Assembly: GCF_001263395.1 (NCBI RefSeq)
Contig: NZ_CP011786.1
Span: forward strand, 744,001 to 808,000
Length of the DNA: 64,000 nt
Direction: 5' to 3'
DNA from: Bifidobacterium actinocoloniiforme DSM 22766
Lineage (GTDB): Bacteria > Actinomycetota > Actinomycetes > Actinomycetales > Bifidobacteriaceae
Shown: in pieces, positions 42,040 to 51,477 of the stretch
How positions within the stretch are numbered: position 1 is the stretch's first letter
Layout: each line of letters starts with the position of its first letter
The notes under the pieces: generated by a model
The model's database searches: none
Told to the model about the DNA's origin: nothing
What the model saw: the letters and a program-made list of their open reading frames with translations, nothing else
Translations under genes and position numbers: made by a program

Positions 42040-42217
42040 TGCTACGAGAGTTGCCTAAAAGCACTGACGTACGTAGCTGCATCCGCCTTCCTCGCTCGTT
42101 TAAGCAAGGACTACTCGCACTCTTCCATCCCCAATGACGAGAGCGTGGCTGTATACAGACATGCCGGACGGCGCGGCAAGTAACAGCTAAATATACTCAC
42201 CGCGCCGCCGCAGCGGC

Positions 42218-43564
42218 TCAGGCCTCGGACAATGCCTCGATCATGTAGTTGTTGATGGTGGCCTTGACCGACTCCAGGTGATCGGCGTGGCAGGAGTCAA
42301 GCAGCTCGGACTGGGGCTTGTCGATTGCGTAGTTCTCCAGGGAGGCCAGCGAGGCTTCGCCCTCCTCCACGCTCTTGCCGATGCCCGAATCGAAGGAGGA
42401 GTAGCGCTGGGCCTGCAGGTTCTCGATGAACTTGTCCTCGTGCATCTTCGCGGCGACCAGGAGGCCGGCGGCGAACGAGTCCATGCCGACGACGTGCGTG
42501 CGGAAGAGATCCTCAGGGGTGAAGGAGGTGCGCCTGGGCTTAGCGTCGAAGTTGAGCCCGCCGTGGGGGCCGATGCCGCCGGCCGCCAGGACCTCCCACA
42601 TCACCGCGGTGGTCTCATACAGGTCGGATGGGAACTCATCCATGTCCCAACCGATCAGCTTGTCGCCTTGGTTGGCGTCCAGCGAACCCAGGAATCCGGC
42701 CTCGCGCGCCACACGAATCTCATGCTGGTAGGTGTGCATGGCCAGGTTTGCGTGGTTGCCTTCCAAGTTGAGCTTGAAGTCCTTATCCAGGCCATAGGTG
42801 CGCAGGAAGTTGATCGTCGTGGCCGCATCGTAGTCGTACTGGTGAAGGGTGGGCTCCTTGGGCTTGGGCTCGATGAGGAACTGAGCGTCCATCCCGATTT
42901 CGTGCGCGTAGTCCACGCACATGTGGAAGAGCTTGGCCATATGATCCTGCTCGCGCTTCATTTGCGTGTTCCACAGGTTCTCGTAGCCCTCGCGGCCGCC
43001 CCAGAACACATAGTTCTCGGCGCCCAGGCGCTTGCCGATCTCCAGGCTGTGCTTCAACTGCCCGGCCGAGTATGCGTAGATGTCAGCGAAAGGCGACGTG
43101 CCTGCGCCAGCCTCGAAGCGGCGGTTGGTAAAGAGCGAGGACGTGTTCCACAGGAGCTTGACCCCGGAGTCCTTCATGTTCGCTTCGATCTTATCGACCA
43201 CCTTGTCCAGATTGGCGTCGGACTCGCGCAGGGTCTCCCCCTCGGGAGCGAGGTCGCGGTCATGGAAGCAGAAGAATTCAACGCCCAGCTTGTCGAAGAG
43301 CTCGAAAGCGTAATCCACCTTCGCCAAGGCCTGATCCATCGGGTCAGTGTACTTGTAATACGGACGGATTGCGGTGGGGTCCCCGAAGGGGTCCACCAAT
43401 CCCTGATTGAAGGTGTGCCACCAGGCGACGGCGAAGCGCAGCCAATCCTTCATCGGCTTGCCGGCCACCACCCTGTTTTTGTCGTAATAATGGAAGCCCA
43501 GCCCTTCCTGGACGCCGGCGGACCGGCCCACGTACTCGATCTTGTCAATGTCCCACAAACCCAT
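42218..43564 (-). CDS. xylA: Xylose isomerase
   Basis: Converts D-xylose to D-xylulose. The 448-residue protein has [12 protein letters not shown] (catalytic His), [21 protein letters not shown] (metal Glu) and [20 protein letters not shown], all standard for the class II enzyme. Length is usual. Transcribed leftward with its own promoter region containing a 19-base palindrome; the transporter operon follows after 286 bases. With xylB it makes a complete xylose path to xylulose-5-phosphate. Confidence 0.97.
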   Translation of the reverse strand: MGLWDIDKIEYVGRSAGVQEGLGFHYYDKNRVVAGKPMKDWLRFAVAWWHTFNQGLVDPFGDPTAIRPYYKYTDPMDQALAKVDYAFELFDKLGVEFFCFHDRDLAPEGETLRESDANLDKVVDKIEANMKDSGVKLLWNTSSLFTNRRFEAGAGTSPFADIYAYSAGQLKHSLEIGKRLGAENYVFWGGREGYENLWNTQMKREQDHMAKLFHMCVDYAHEIGMDAQFLIEPKPKEPTLHQYDYDAATTINFLRTYGLDKDFKLNLEGNHANLAMHTYQHEIRVAREAGFLGSLDANQGDKLIGWDMDEFPSDLYETTAVMWEVLAAGGIGPHGGLNFDAKPRRTSFTPEDLFRTHVVGMDSFAAGLLVAAKMHEDKFIENLQAQRYSSFDSGIGKSVEEGEASLASLENYAIDKPQSELLDSCHADHLESVKATINNYMIEALSEA

Positions 43565-43647
43565 GGGATGCTCCTTTGCACTTGGAAATCCTGGTGTGCG
43601 GCGCCTTACGCCCCGTCATCCCTATGGTAGGGCGCTGACTGCCTTTT

Positions 43648-43666
43648 GTCAATTCATTGAATTAAC
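43648..43666. promoter_or_regulatory. Palindromic operator upstream of xylA
   Basis: GTCAATTCATTGAATTAAC, with a perfect 13-base core AATTCATTGAATT (43651-43663), lies 84 bases upstream of the xylA start. It is the best-formed of three related sites in the region and is likely bound by the ROK regulator. Confidence 0.6.
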
Positions 43667-43726
43667 CATCTGAACATACATTTTTCGGATCCGCCAGGAA
43701 GACCAAGAGCCGTCCGCCTTCAGGAG

Positions 43727-44494
43727 TCAGCCCCGGCTCAGCGCCGCCCCCAAGACCTCAGCGACCCGCTGGACTTGTTCCGGGTCGGTCTGCTCCACCC
43801 GAGCGGACGCGCCTCCACCACCAGGACCTCCTGAGGAAGTGACCAGACGGCGGGCGGACAGGTGGATGGCATCGACCCCGGCGGCGAGCGCTGGGGCGAT
43901 CACCTCAGGCTTCAGCCCTCCGCCCGCCATGATTTCGATACGCCCATCGGCATGCCCCGCCAGGCGGGTCAATTCTTTGAGCCCCAGACGCACGCTAGGG
44001 GCGCCACCTGAAGTGAGCACACGGTCATAGCCCAGCCCAATCAAGGCTTCCAATACTTCGGAACGATCCTGGGCCGCGTCGAAAGCCCGATGGAAGGTCA
44101 AGTCCACATGCCTTCCGACCACCGCTTCCTCGCTCCTGACCAAATCGGCCATGCGCGCCGCGAATTCCCTGTCCAAGCCGCCACCTGGGTACAGGGCGCC
44201 GGTCACGATTCCCGCGGCACCTGCCCTGATCGCCAAGCGGGCATCCGCCTCCTGCACCGCACGCTCGTCCTCGCCATAGACGAAATCACCACCGCGCGGA
44301 CGAATCAAGACCTGCACTCCCCCAGGCAGCCCCACCCTCGCGCAGCGGTCAACCAGCCCTTCGCTTGGCGTCAGCCCCCCAGTAGCGCCCAAGGCCATGC
44401 ACAGTTCCACCCGGTCAGCCCCCGCGTCACGAGCCACGCGCGCTCCAGCCACGTCCTGCACCGCTATCTCCAGCTTCACTGTCGCGCCCGCCAT
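43727..44494 (-). CDS. cutC: CutC family protein
   Basis: TIM-barrel protein of 255 residues, historically linked to copper homeostasis, though its biochemical role is unsettled. It has LEIAVQDVAGARVARDAGADRVELC, GGLTPSEGLV, IRPRGGDFVY, LTFHRAFD and VLTSGGAPS, which are the CutC signatures. A glycine/serine insertion (SSGGPGGGGASAR) lies near the C-terminus. No copper genes stand nearby. Confidence 0.9.
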   Translation of the reverse strand: MAGATVKLEIAVQDVAGARVARDAGADRVELCMALGATGGLTPSEGLVDRCARVGLPGGVQVLIRPRGGDFVYGEDERAVQEADARLAIRAGAAGIVTGALYPGGGLDREFAARMADLVRSEEAVVGRHVDLTFHRAFDAAQDRSEVLEALIGLGYDRVLTSGGAPSVRLGLKELTRLAGHADGRIEIMAGGGLKPEVIAPALAAGVDAIHLSARRLVTSSGGPGGGGASARVEQTDPEQVQRVAEVLGAALSRG

Positions 44495-44656
44495 CGGAAC
44501 CGCCTCCCGCCAGAATCATCCGCCTCCAACCATATCCCCAGGCCAGGCTCGCAAGCAACGCGGACAAGGAGCAGACAGCGCAAGGGCCCGGATGCGGGCA
44601 CTTCGCTTCCGAACCCATGTCCGACTAGCGAATGGCGCAAGCTGCGGCCATTCGGT

Positions 44657-46120
44657 TCACCAAATGCCGATAACCTTCCACCAGCCCATGCCGATAGTCA
44701 GGAAGACAACGACGGTCACCAGGCCGCAGATCAAACCTATGCGCAGGAACTCCGATGTCTTGACGTAACCGGCGCCGTAAATCAGCGCAGCGGGCCCGGA
44801 AGCGTAATGAGTCATAGCGCCGATCAGGCCCGAAGCCACGCCCAGCATCAGAGCCGCTGCGGTGGCAGGGACGCCGGCCGCCACGGCCACACCCAGGAAG
44901 AGCGTGTAGATGGCGGCGACCTGCGCCAGCTCGGAGGCGAACATGTAGTGGATGATGAAGTAGAAGACGGTCAGGATGGCCAACACCAGCATCCAGGGCA
45001 TACCGTGGACCAGGTTGGCGATCAGTTTGCCAGCCCAGCCAGTGACGCCCAAGTCGTTGAGCGGCTGCGCCATGCCGACCAGCACGCCGAAGAAGATCAG
45101 CGTGGACCAGGCGGATTTATTGGAAACCATGTCGTTCCAAGTGATGATCTTGGTGCACAGCAGCACGGCAACACCGAGGAAGGCGACCGTGGTGGCCTCC
45201 ACATGGAAGATTGAACCCGTGGCCCAGAGCACCAGCATCACGATGAAGGTGACCAACATGATCCACTCATGCATGGAGAGCGGTCCCATCTCCTTGAGCT
45301 CGGCCTTGGCGTCGGCCTGTGCCTGGGGCACGTGCTTGATGGTGGGCGGGAAGAGCTTGTAAATCAGCGCCGGGATGGCGATCAGGCAGACCAGGCCAGG
45401 CACGATGCAGGCCAGGGCCCACATGCCCCAGTTAATGGAGACGCCCGCCTTCTGCGCCAGCTGGAAGACCACCGGGCCAGCCGCCATGGCGGTGGCGAAC
45501 ATGGCCGAGGTGATGGCGTTGACGTTATTGGCGGTCAGGGCCAGGAAGGCGCCGATTTTCCTGCGGGACTCATCCGACTTGGGGGTGGAGTCCTGCACGT
45601 CGGAAACCGAGGTGATGATTGGGAAGAGGATGCCTCCCAAACGGGCCGTGTTCGAGGGCGTTGCCGGGGCCAGCACCAAATCGGCGGCCGCCAAGCCATA
45701 AGAGATGCCCAGGCTGGACTTACCCAGCATGGAGAGGAAGATCAGCGCAATCCGCCGGCCCAGGCCCGTGGACACGAACCCCTGGGCGATGAAGAAGGCC
45801 GCCACGATCAGCCAGATGGAGGGCGACCCTAGACCGGCGAACGCCGCTTTCTTGACATCCAAGGCGCCAGTAAGCATGCCCACGGTCATGCCGATGATGG
45901 CGACCGACGAAGTGGGCAGCGGCTGGAGGATAAGACCCAGAATGGTGCCGACGAACACACCGAGCATGTGCATCGCCTGGCCGGTGAGCCCCTGGGGCGG
46001 CGGAATCAGGAAGATGACCAGGCCGACGCCCACGCAAATCAGCGAGCGCACCAGCTGCCCGGTGTTAAACGCAGGCTTGGCTTCGGGCTCGACAGCCTGC
46101 TGCTTATCTGTATTCGACAT
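44657..46120 (-). CDS. DASS-family dicarboxylate (malate-like) transporter
   Basis: Sodium- or proton-coupled anion symporter of the DASS/CitT family, 487 residues with about 12 membrane segments. Family motifs include SPSIWLIVAAFFIAQGF, APATPSNTARLGGILFPI and ASGPAALIYGAGYV. ATG at 46120 follows GGAG by seven bases. It is divergent from malic enzyme, so malate is the likely cargo; fumarate, citrate or tartrate cannot be excluded from sequence. Confidence 0.87.
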   Translation of the reverse strand: MSNTDKQQAVEPEAKPAFNTGQLVRSLICVGVGLVIFLIPPPQGLTGQAMHMLGVFVGTILGLILQPLPTSSVAIIGMTVGMLTGALDVKKAAFAGLGSPSIWLIVAAFFIAQGFVSTGLGRRIALIFLSMLGKSSLGISYGLAAADLVLAPATPSNTARLGGILFPIITSVSDVQDSTPKSDESRRKIGAFLALTANNVNAITSAMFATAMAAGPVVFQLAQKAGVSINWGMWALACIVPGLVCLIAIPALIYKLFPPTIKHVPQAQADAKAELKEMGPLSMHEWIMLVTFIVMLVLWATGSIFHVEATTVAFLGVAVLLCTKIITWNDMVSNKSAWSTLIFFGVLVGMAQPLNDLGVTGWAGKLIANLVHGMPWMLVLAILTVFYFIIHYMFASELAQVAAIYTLFLGVAVAAGVPATAAALMLGVASGLIGAMTHYASGPAALIYGAGYVKTSEFLRIGLICGLVTVVVFLTIGMGWWKVIGIW

Positions 46121-46221
46121 GGTGAGCTCCTTCATATTCACACGTGTCATGCGGATGCCCCGCCGGCTGCGCTTCTTTGCCGCCGGCCGGAAGAATTCAC
46201 TCACCATATCCTTTAGAATCA

Positions 46222-46336
46222 GAGCGCACAAATAGGAATCATTTATATAGTCAACTCCTCCCACACGCCGCTCAAAAACGCACAAAAGCGCGAATTAACG
46301 CCTTTTTGCTCACATTGAAATAGCTTATTTGCGCTC
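46222..46336. promoter_or_regulatory. Divergent promoter region with inverted GAGCGCA motifs
   Basis: GAGCGCACAAATAGG at 46222-46236 and, inverted, TTATTTGCGCTC at 46325-46336 flank the AT-rich middle of the gap between the transporter and malic enzyme. They may bind a regulator, possibly the nearby LysR protein. Confidence 0.35.
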
Positions 46337-46413
46337 ACCATTCGGCTTTTTTAGGCTGCTGGGTATCAAGGTTGCGCGAAGGGGCGCGACCGTAAACCAG
46401 CAAAGGTGTGTGA

Positions 46414-48039
46414 ATGATGACCGGTTTCGATACCCTCAATGACTCCTATGCCAACAAGGGCCTGCGGTTCACCGCCGACGAGCGCAAGCAGCTGGGCATG
46501 GACGGCCTGCTGCCAGCCTCCGTCCAGTCGCCCGATCAGCAGGAAAAAATTGTGTACGAGCGCTTCCTCCAGGAGCCTACCGACCTGGCCAAGCGCTTGT
46601 ATCTGATGAGCATCTGCCGCACGGACCGCAACCTCTTCTACCGCTCCATGGACAAGCACCTGACCGAGTACATGCCCATCGTGTACGCGCCCACCGTGGC
46701 CCAGTCCATCCAGCAGTACGACAAGTACTACTCCGGATCGGACGTGGCCTACATATCGATCGAGCACCCCGACCGGATCGGCGCCGCGCTGGACCAGTAC
46801 GCCCAGGGCCGCGAAATCGACCTGGTGGTCTGCACCGACGCCGAAGGCATCCTCGGCATCGGCGACTGGGGCGCCCAGGGCGCCGAAATTCTGACAGGCA
46901 AGCTAGCGGTCTATACGGCCGCTGCTGGCATCGACCCCTCGCACGTGCTGCCGGTCATGGTGGACGTGGGCACCAACCGCAAGGAGCTGCTAGACAACCC
47001 CGACTATGTCGGCAACCACATCGAACGGGTGCGTGGCCAACGGTACGACGACTTCATCGAAACCTTCGTGCAGGAGTCCCTCAAACGCTACCCTGGCGCG
47101 CTCATCCACTGGGAGGACTTCGGCCGGCCCGAGGCCGCCCCAATCCTCAAGCGCTACCAGGACCAGATTCTGACCCTGAACGATGACATCCAAGGCACAG
47201 GCGTTACCGTGCTGGCGGCCCTGCTAGCGGCCCGTCGCATCTCCGGACTGGCGCCCAAGGACACGCGCACGGTAATCTACGGCGCCGGCACCGCAGGCGT
47301 GGGCATCGCCGACCAGATTGTGGACGACCTGATTCTGAACCACGGGATGGACGCGGAGGAAGCCCGCCGTTCGGTCATGCTCTTCGACCGCCAGGGTATG
47401 ATCATCTCCGACCAGGACGACCTGACCGAGGGCCAAAAGAAGTACGCTCGCACCCCCCGCGAGTTCCCGGCCATCACCGACACCCGCTCGCTGCCCCAAG
47501 CCGTCGATGTCTTCCAGCCAACGGTGCTTGTAGGCACTTCCACACAACCTGGAGCCTTCACCCAAGAGGTCGTCACAGCGATGGCCTCCCACGTGGAGCG
47601 CCCGCTAATTTGCCCGATTTCCAACCCCACCGAACTGGCTGAAGCCAAAGCATCGGACATCATCGCCTGGACCCACGGCAAGGCTTTCGTCACGACCGGA
47701 ACCCCCTCCGCCCCAGTGGATTACCAGGGAGTCACCTACTACATCGGCCAGGGCAACAACGCGCTGATGTACCCGGGTATCTGCTTTGGGGCGATCGTGG
47801 CCAAGGCCAAGCGCATCAGCCGCCGTATGTTGCTGGCCGGCGCCTACGCCATCTCAGATATGATTGATGCCAACCAGCCGGGCGCGGCAGTCCTGCCAGC
47901 GGTCAAGGACCTGAAGGAGATTTCGCAGCGGGTGGCGACCGCCGTGGCCCAGCAGGCAGTGGACGAAGGCCTGAACAGGGAGCCTGTGGCGGATGTGGCC
48001 AAGGCTGTGATTGACGCCCGCTGGTCTTTCGAGGACTGA
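46414..48039 (+). CDS. maeA: NAD-dependent malic enzyme
   Basis: Oxidatively decarboxylates malate to pyruvate and CO2. The 541-residue protein is of the long (eukaryote-like/SfcA) form: RNLFYRSMDKHLTEYMPIVY, CTDAEGILGIGDWGAQG, IHWEDFGRPEA, LNDDIQGTGVT and the Rossmann motif IYGAGTAGVGIA. The start is ATG 46414, an adjacent ATG follows. Divergent from the transporter and upstream of a LysR gene, it completes a malate-use module. Confidence 0.94.
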   Translation: MMTGFDTLNDSYANKGLRFTADERKQLGMDGLLPASVQSPDQQEKIVYERFLQEPTDLAKRLYLMSICRTDRNLFYRSMDKHLTEYMPIVYAPTVAQSIQQYDKYYSGSDVAYISIEHPDRIGAALDQYAQGREIDLVVCTDAEGILGIGDWGAQGAEILTGKLAVYTAAAGIDPSHVLPVMVDVGTNRKELLDNPDYVGNHIERVRGQRYDDFIETFVQESLKRYPGALIHWEDFGRPEAAPILKRYQDQILTLNDDIQGTGVTVLAALLAARRISGLAPKDTRTVIYGAGTAGVGIADQIVDDLILNHGMDAEEARRSVMLFDRQGMIISDQDDLTEGQKKYARTPREFPAITDTRSLPQAVDVFQPTVLVGTSTQPGAFTQEVVTAMASHVERPLICPISNPTELAEAKASDIIAWTHGKAFVTTGTPSAPVDYQGVTYYIGQGNNALMYPGICFGAIVAKAKRISRRMLLAGAYAISDMIDANQPGAAVLPAVKDLKEISQRVATAVAQQAVDEGLNREPVADVAKAVIDARWSFED

Positions 48040-48082
48040 CGAACAGACCCTCCTGAACCAGGTAAAACGGATAGTCGCGTAC

Positions 48083-48113
48083 GTGGCCTCCCCTGAGAAG
48101 CAGGGGAGGCCAC
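48083..48113 (+). terminator. Terminator of malic enzyme gene
   Basis: Perfect 12-bp stem GTGGCCTCCCCT (48083-48094) with 48102-48113 and seven-base loop, followed by TTGCTTTGGG. Confidence 0.8.
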
Positions 48114-48323
48114 TTGCTTTGGGAACTATGCGGCATAAGTGATGGGCCCCGCCCACATCGTCGCGCTAACCGCCAAAATCCGGCAGAGGCAGGCATCTCA
48201 GGACGCTACGATTGAAGGTAGGTTCAGGCCCGGCGGCCAGCGAGGGGCGCCGCGCCAGTTGCCGCGACAGAGAACCAGGCTAAGCCGGGGGATGCTAGCA
48301 CGCATGAGAGGCAGGTGACAAGG

Positions 48324-49280
48324 ATGGCGCAGGTAGCGAGCATACGCGATTTGGAGCTTCTGGCCATGTTGGCCAGCAACCACAGCTTCACCGAGACCGC
48401 CTACCAGGCCCATATCTCCCAACCCTCGGTCTCTCTGGCCATCAAGAGGCTGGAGAGACAATTGGGCAAGTCCCTGGTGGAGCGCCGTCGTTTCGGGGCT
48501 GGCGGCATCCAGCTCACAGCGGCAGGACAGGTCGCCGTCAATCACGTCAAGCAAATTCTGGCTGAACTGGACAGCATGGGCGCCGCAGTACGCGAAACCG
48601 GCAGGACCCGGACCTGGCGAATCGGCATGCCTCCCATCATTTCCTCCTTGCTGGCTTGGCAATCAGGCGACCAACCCCTCCCTTCGACCTTGCTGACCGG
48701 CCCCGTCTCCCTGTGCACGGTCGGGTCCGGTCGCCTCCTGGAGCAGATGCGCGAGCACCAGGTCGATTACGGGACCGTCGCCTCGGTGCAGGACCGGCTC
48801 TCGATACCAGACGTCCTGACCGTGAGCATGGTCTCCTACCCTTTCGGACTGGCAGGCAGCCACAGCGCTTTGGAGCAACTCGTCGGCGGCGAGTTCAGCC
48901 ACGGCCTGCGCGCGGACGACCTGGACGACCTACCCGAGTCGGTCCGCTTCGTGACCTTGAATCATGAGTTCATCCACGCGCAAGCCGCCGAAAGTCTCCT
49001 GCGCCGGCACGTGCCGGCCTCCCGGATCATCGAGGTCGGGGACGTGGAAACCCTGAAGACGATCGCCGAAGCCGGCATCGCGTTCAGCTTCATCACCTCA
49101 GCAGGCCTGGAGGGAGGAGACGGCCTGGAATTCCTGCCCTTCACTGACCCGAACGCCCCCCAGTTCAACATCTTCCTCTTCCGCGACCAGAGCCGCTACA
49201 TCGCGCCCGAGGAAGAAGCCGGCCTCAAGGCGTTCAACGACTACGCCCGGTGCCAGCTCTCCGCCTCCACCCCCTCCTGA
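48324..49280 (+). CDS. LysR-family transcriptional regulator
   Basis: A 318-residue regulator with an N-terminal winged helix (LELLAMLASNHSFTETAYQAHISQPSVS, residues about 10-40) and a periplasmic-binding-like effector domain. By position it probably controls the malate genes, like MleR in lactic acid bacteria; the wording of the effector domain is not close enough to state this from sequence alone. A GTG at 48315 three codons upstream is an alternative start. Confidence 0.87.
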   Translation: MAQVASIRDLELLAMLASNHSFTETAYQAHISQPSVSLAIKRLERQLGKSLVERRRFGAGGIQLTAAGQVAVNHVKQILAELDSMGAAVRETGRTRTWRIGMPPIISSLLAWQSGDQPLPSTLLTGPVSLCTVGSGRLLEQMREHQVDYGTVASVQDRLSIPDVLTVSMVSYPFGLAGSHSALEQLVGGEFSHGLRADDLDDLPESVRFVTLNHEFIHAQAAESLLRRHVPASRIIEVGDVETLKTIAEAGIAFSFITSAGLEGGDGLEFLPFTDPNAPQFNIFLFRDQSRYIAPEEEAGLKAFNDYARCQLSASTPS

Positions 49281-49432
49281 GCCTCGGGCTCGGCGCTTGC
49301 GTCACCTCAAAACCGGGCCTCGGGATATCATCAGGCCGGCGGTAAAGGATTCGGCCCCCTTACGCGCTAGTATGAGAACGAAGGGTGCCATCCGTTGAGA
49401 GGGCAACGAGCAGAAAGAGGGCATGCACAGCA

Positions 49433-50035
49433 ATGTCAATTCCTCCTTCTCCCCCCACCACCCAGGTCCCACCTGCTCCCGAAATCGAGGCTGCCACCCT
49501 TGAGAAAGAGGGAAAGTCCCACCTGCGTCCTTCCCGGGTTTGGAAGATTCTGCTCATCATCTTGGCCCTGGTTGGTTTCCTCATCGCTCAGAGCGATGTC
49601 GTCAATATCCCCTCCATCATCGCCTCGGCGACCCACTCCCAAACCCCTACCAAATCCCCCTCCCCCAAGCACACGCACAAGCCTGCGCCAACCCCTCTGC
49701 CCGCCTCCTACCGGGAGGCCGCAATCAAAGCACAGCAGTACGCGGATAGCATGCATCTGTCGGAAGAAGGCATCCGCGACCAGCTGACCTCCAAACGCGA
49801 TAAATACTCGCAGGACGAGGCCCAGTACGCGATTGAGCACGTGCAGGCAAACTACCCGGAGAACGCGCTCTTCATAGCCAAGCAGCTGCAGTCCCAGGGG
49901 GTGCATGATCCCGAAGTCCTGATGAAACGACTGACCAACGCCCACTACAAGTTCACGCCGGCTGACGCCGAGTACGCGCTCGACCAGCTTTTCCCCAAGG
50001 AGATCGTCGACTCGATCCTGAGCGAGGATCACTAA
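49433..50035 (+). CDS. Ltp-family surface protein with membrane anchor
   Basis: A 200-residue protein with a Pro-rich N-terminus, one hydrophobic segment (about 36-54, WKILLIILALVGFLIA), a Ser/Pro/Lys/His linker and three copies of the Ltp motif (ALKAAxxYxxxxxxSxxxLxxQL type): AIKAQQYADSMHLSEEGI, AQYAIEHVQANYPENALF and the last near DAEYALDQLF. Such repeats are found in host-cell-surface-exposed lipoproteins. There is no lipobox cysteine, so the hydrophobic segment acts as an uncleaved anchor or signal. Confidence 0.75.
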   Translation: MSIPPSPPTTQVPPAPEIEAATLEKEGKSHLRPSRVWKILLIILALVGFLIAQSDVVNIPSIIASATHSQTPTKSPSPKHTHKPAPTPLPASYREAAIKAQQYADSMHLSEEGIRDQLTSKRDKYSQDEAQYAIEHVQANYPENALFIAKQLQSQGVHDPEVLMKRLTNAHYKFTPADAEYALDQLFPKEIVDSILSEDH

Positions 50036-50182
50036 CCGCAGCCCGCGAAGCGCGCCCTCCCTCTCTTGCCGCCGTTCGTGCGCAAGACCGCGCCCGTGAG
50101 CGTGCGCGGAACGAGGCAGGATCCACCCCAGCTTGGGACAAAGCGCCCGCACGAGATTCGCGGTGCTGACTAGAGCTGAGGG

Positions 50183-51196
50183 TTACCGCTGGTCGGCGCC
50201 GTCCACATCCAGGACGATCTTGCCGAAGACCCTTCCCCCGGCCAGCTTGCTGAAGGCTTGCGGCGCTTGATCCAGGGCATATACGGAGTCGATGACGGGG
50301 TGGATGCCGGCATGTTCGACGAAGCGCAGGAGGCGAGCGAAATCCCCTAAGGACCCCATCGTGTTGCCAACGATACGGATATCTTGGAAGAAAACGCGGG
50401 TCAGCTCGGCCCCAGGCTGGTCGCCGGTCGTGGCGCCGCACACTGCGATTACGCCACCCGGGCGCACCGACTTGACCGAGTGGGACCAGGTCGCGGCCCC
50501 GACCGATTCGATGACCGCGTCGACCTTGCGCGGCAGCCTGGCGCCAGTCTCCACGGCCAGGTCGGCGCCCAGGCTGAGCGCTTTATCCCTATGGTCTTGC
50601 GAGCGCGAACTGACGAAGACCTCAATCCCCGCAGCGTGAGCCAGCTGCAGGGCGGCCGTTGAGACGCCACCACCAGCTCCCTGAATCAGGATGCTGTCGC
50701 CTGGTTTAACGGCGGCTGCGGAGAAGAGCATGGAATAGGCGGTGAGCCAGCTTGTCCCTAAGGCCGCAGCCTCGCCGAAGCTCAGGTTCGGCGGCTTGGG
50801 CAGCAGGTGGGCACTGGGGACCGACGCCCGCTGCGCCATGGTCCCGGGGTAGCGTTCGGACAGGATGCTGCGCCTCTCCCCCGGCCCCACCCCAGCCTGG
50901 TCGCCGCCGACCAGGGTGTAGAGGACGACAGGGCTTCCAGCCGACAGACCGTGTCCGCCGGGCGCTGGAAGATCCTGGTCCAGCACCCCTGCGGCGTCGG
51001 TGCCTAGGATCATAGGCGTGGCGTCCTTGGACAGGCCTACGCCAGCCAGGCTCCAGAGGTCGTGATGGTTGAGGCTGGCGGCCTTCACCGAGACGGTGGA
51101 CCACAGTTCGCGTTCCACAGGATCGGGCATGGCCCCCACCTTGAGCATGGAGAGCGGATTATCGGCGGATACACCGCTTGCGTATACAGCCTTCAC
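50183..51196 (-). CDS. Zinc-type alcohol dehydrogenase-like reductase
   Basis: Medium-chain dehydrogenase/reductase of 337 residues. It has the GroES-like N-terminal domain (ASLNHHDLWSLAG), GTDAAGVL, and the Rossmann domain with LIQGAGGGVSTAALQLAHAAG near residue 160. The catalytic zinc Cys is absent from the usual place, as in quinone oxidoreductase-like members (NADPH:quinone reductases). GTG at 51196 follows GGAAG. Substrate unknown. It is isolated from its neighbours. Confidence 0.82.
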   Translation of the reverse strand: MKAVYASGVSADNPLSMLKVGAMPDPVERELWSTVSVKAASLNHHDLWSLAGVGLSKDATPMILGTDAAGVLDQDLPAPGGHGLSAGSPVVLYTLVGGDQAGVGPGERRSILSERYPGTMAQRASVPSAHLLPKPPNLSFGEAAALGTSWLTAYSMLFSAAAVKPGDSILIQGAGGGVSTAALQLAHAAGIEVFVSSRSQDHRDKALSLGADLAVETGARLPRKVDAVIESVGAATWSHSVKSVRPGGVIAVCGATTGDQPGAELTRVFFQDIRIVGNTMGSLGDFARLLRFVEHAGIHPVIDSVYALDQAPQAFSKLAGGRVFGKIVLDVDGADQR

Positions 51197-51477
51197 TGGT
51201 CTTCCTTCCGTTACGGCGCCCGGCGCTAACCATAACTTCCGTCGCCCGATTCGACTGGCATCACAGCCACGCATCCCACTCTAAGCCCGCACGCCGACCG
51301 TCGCAGGCTGGCCCATTGGCCCAACGGGCCGCGCTCCAATAAGCCAAGGCGGGCAGCATCCAAGCAAGAAAGGACTTGATTGACGCGTTCGCCGGTTCGG
51401 TATCAGGGATACGATATCAGCCCACCAAGAGAGGGGGACGGACTTCCTACTCCAGCTCCCACAAACCGCCTCAATCC

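Noticed and set aside
42278-43630. Plus-strand frame of 450 codons
   Set aside because: Antisense shadow of xylA.
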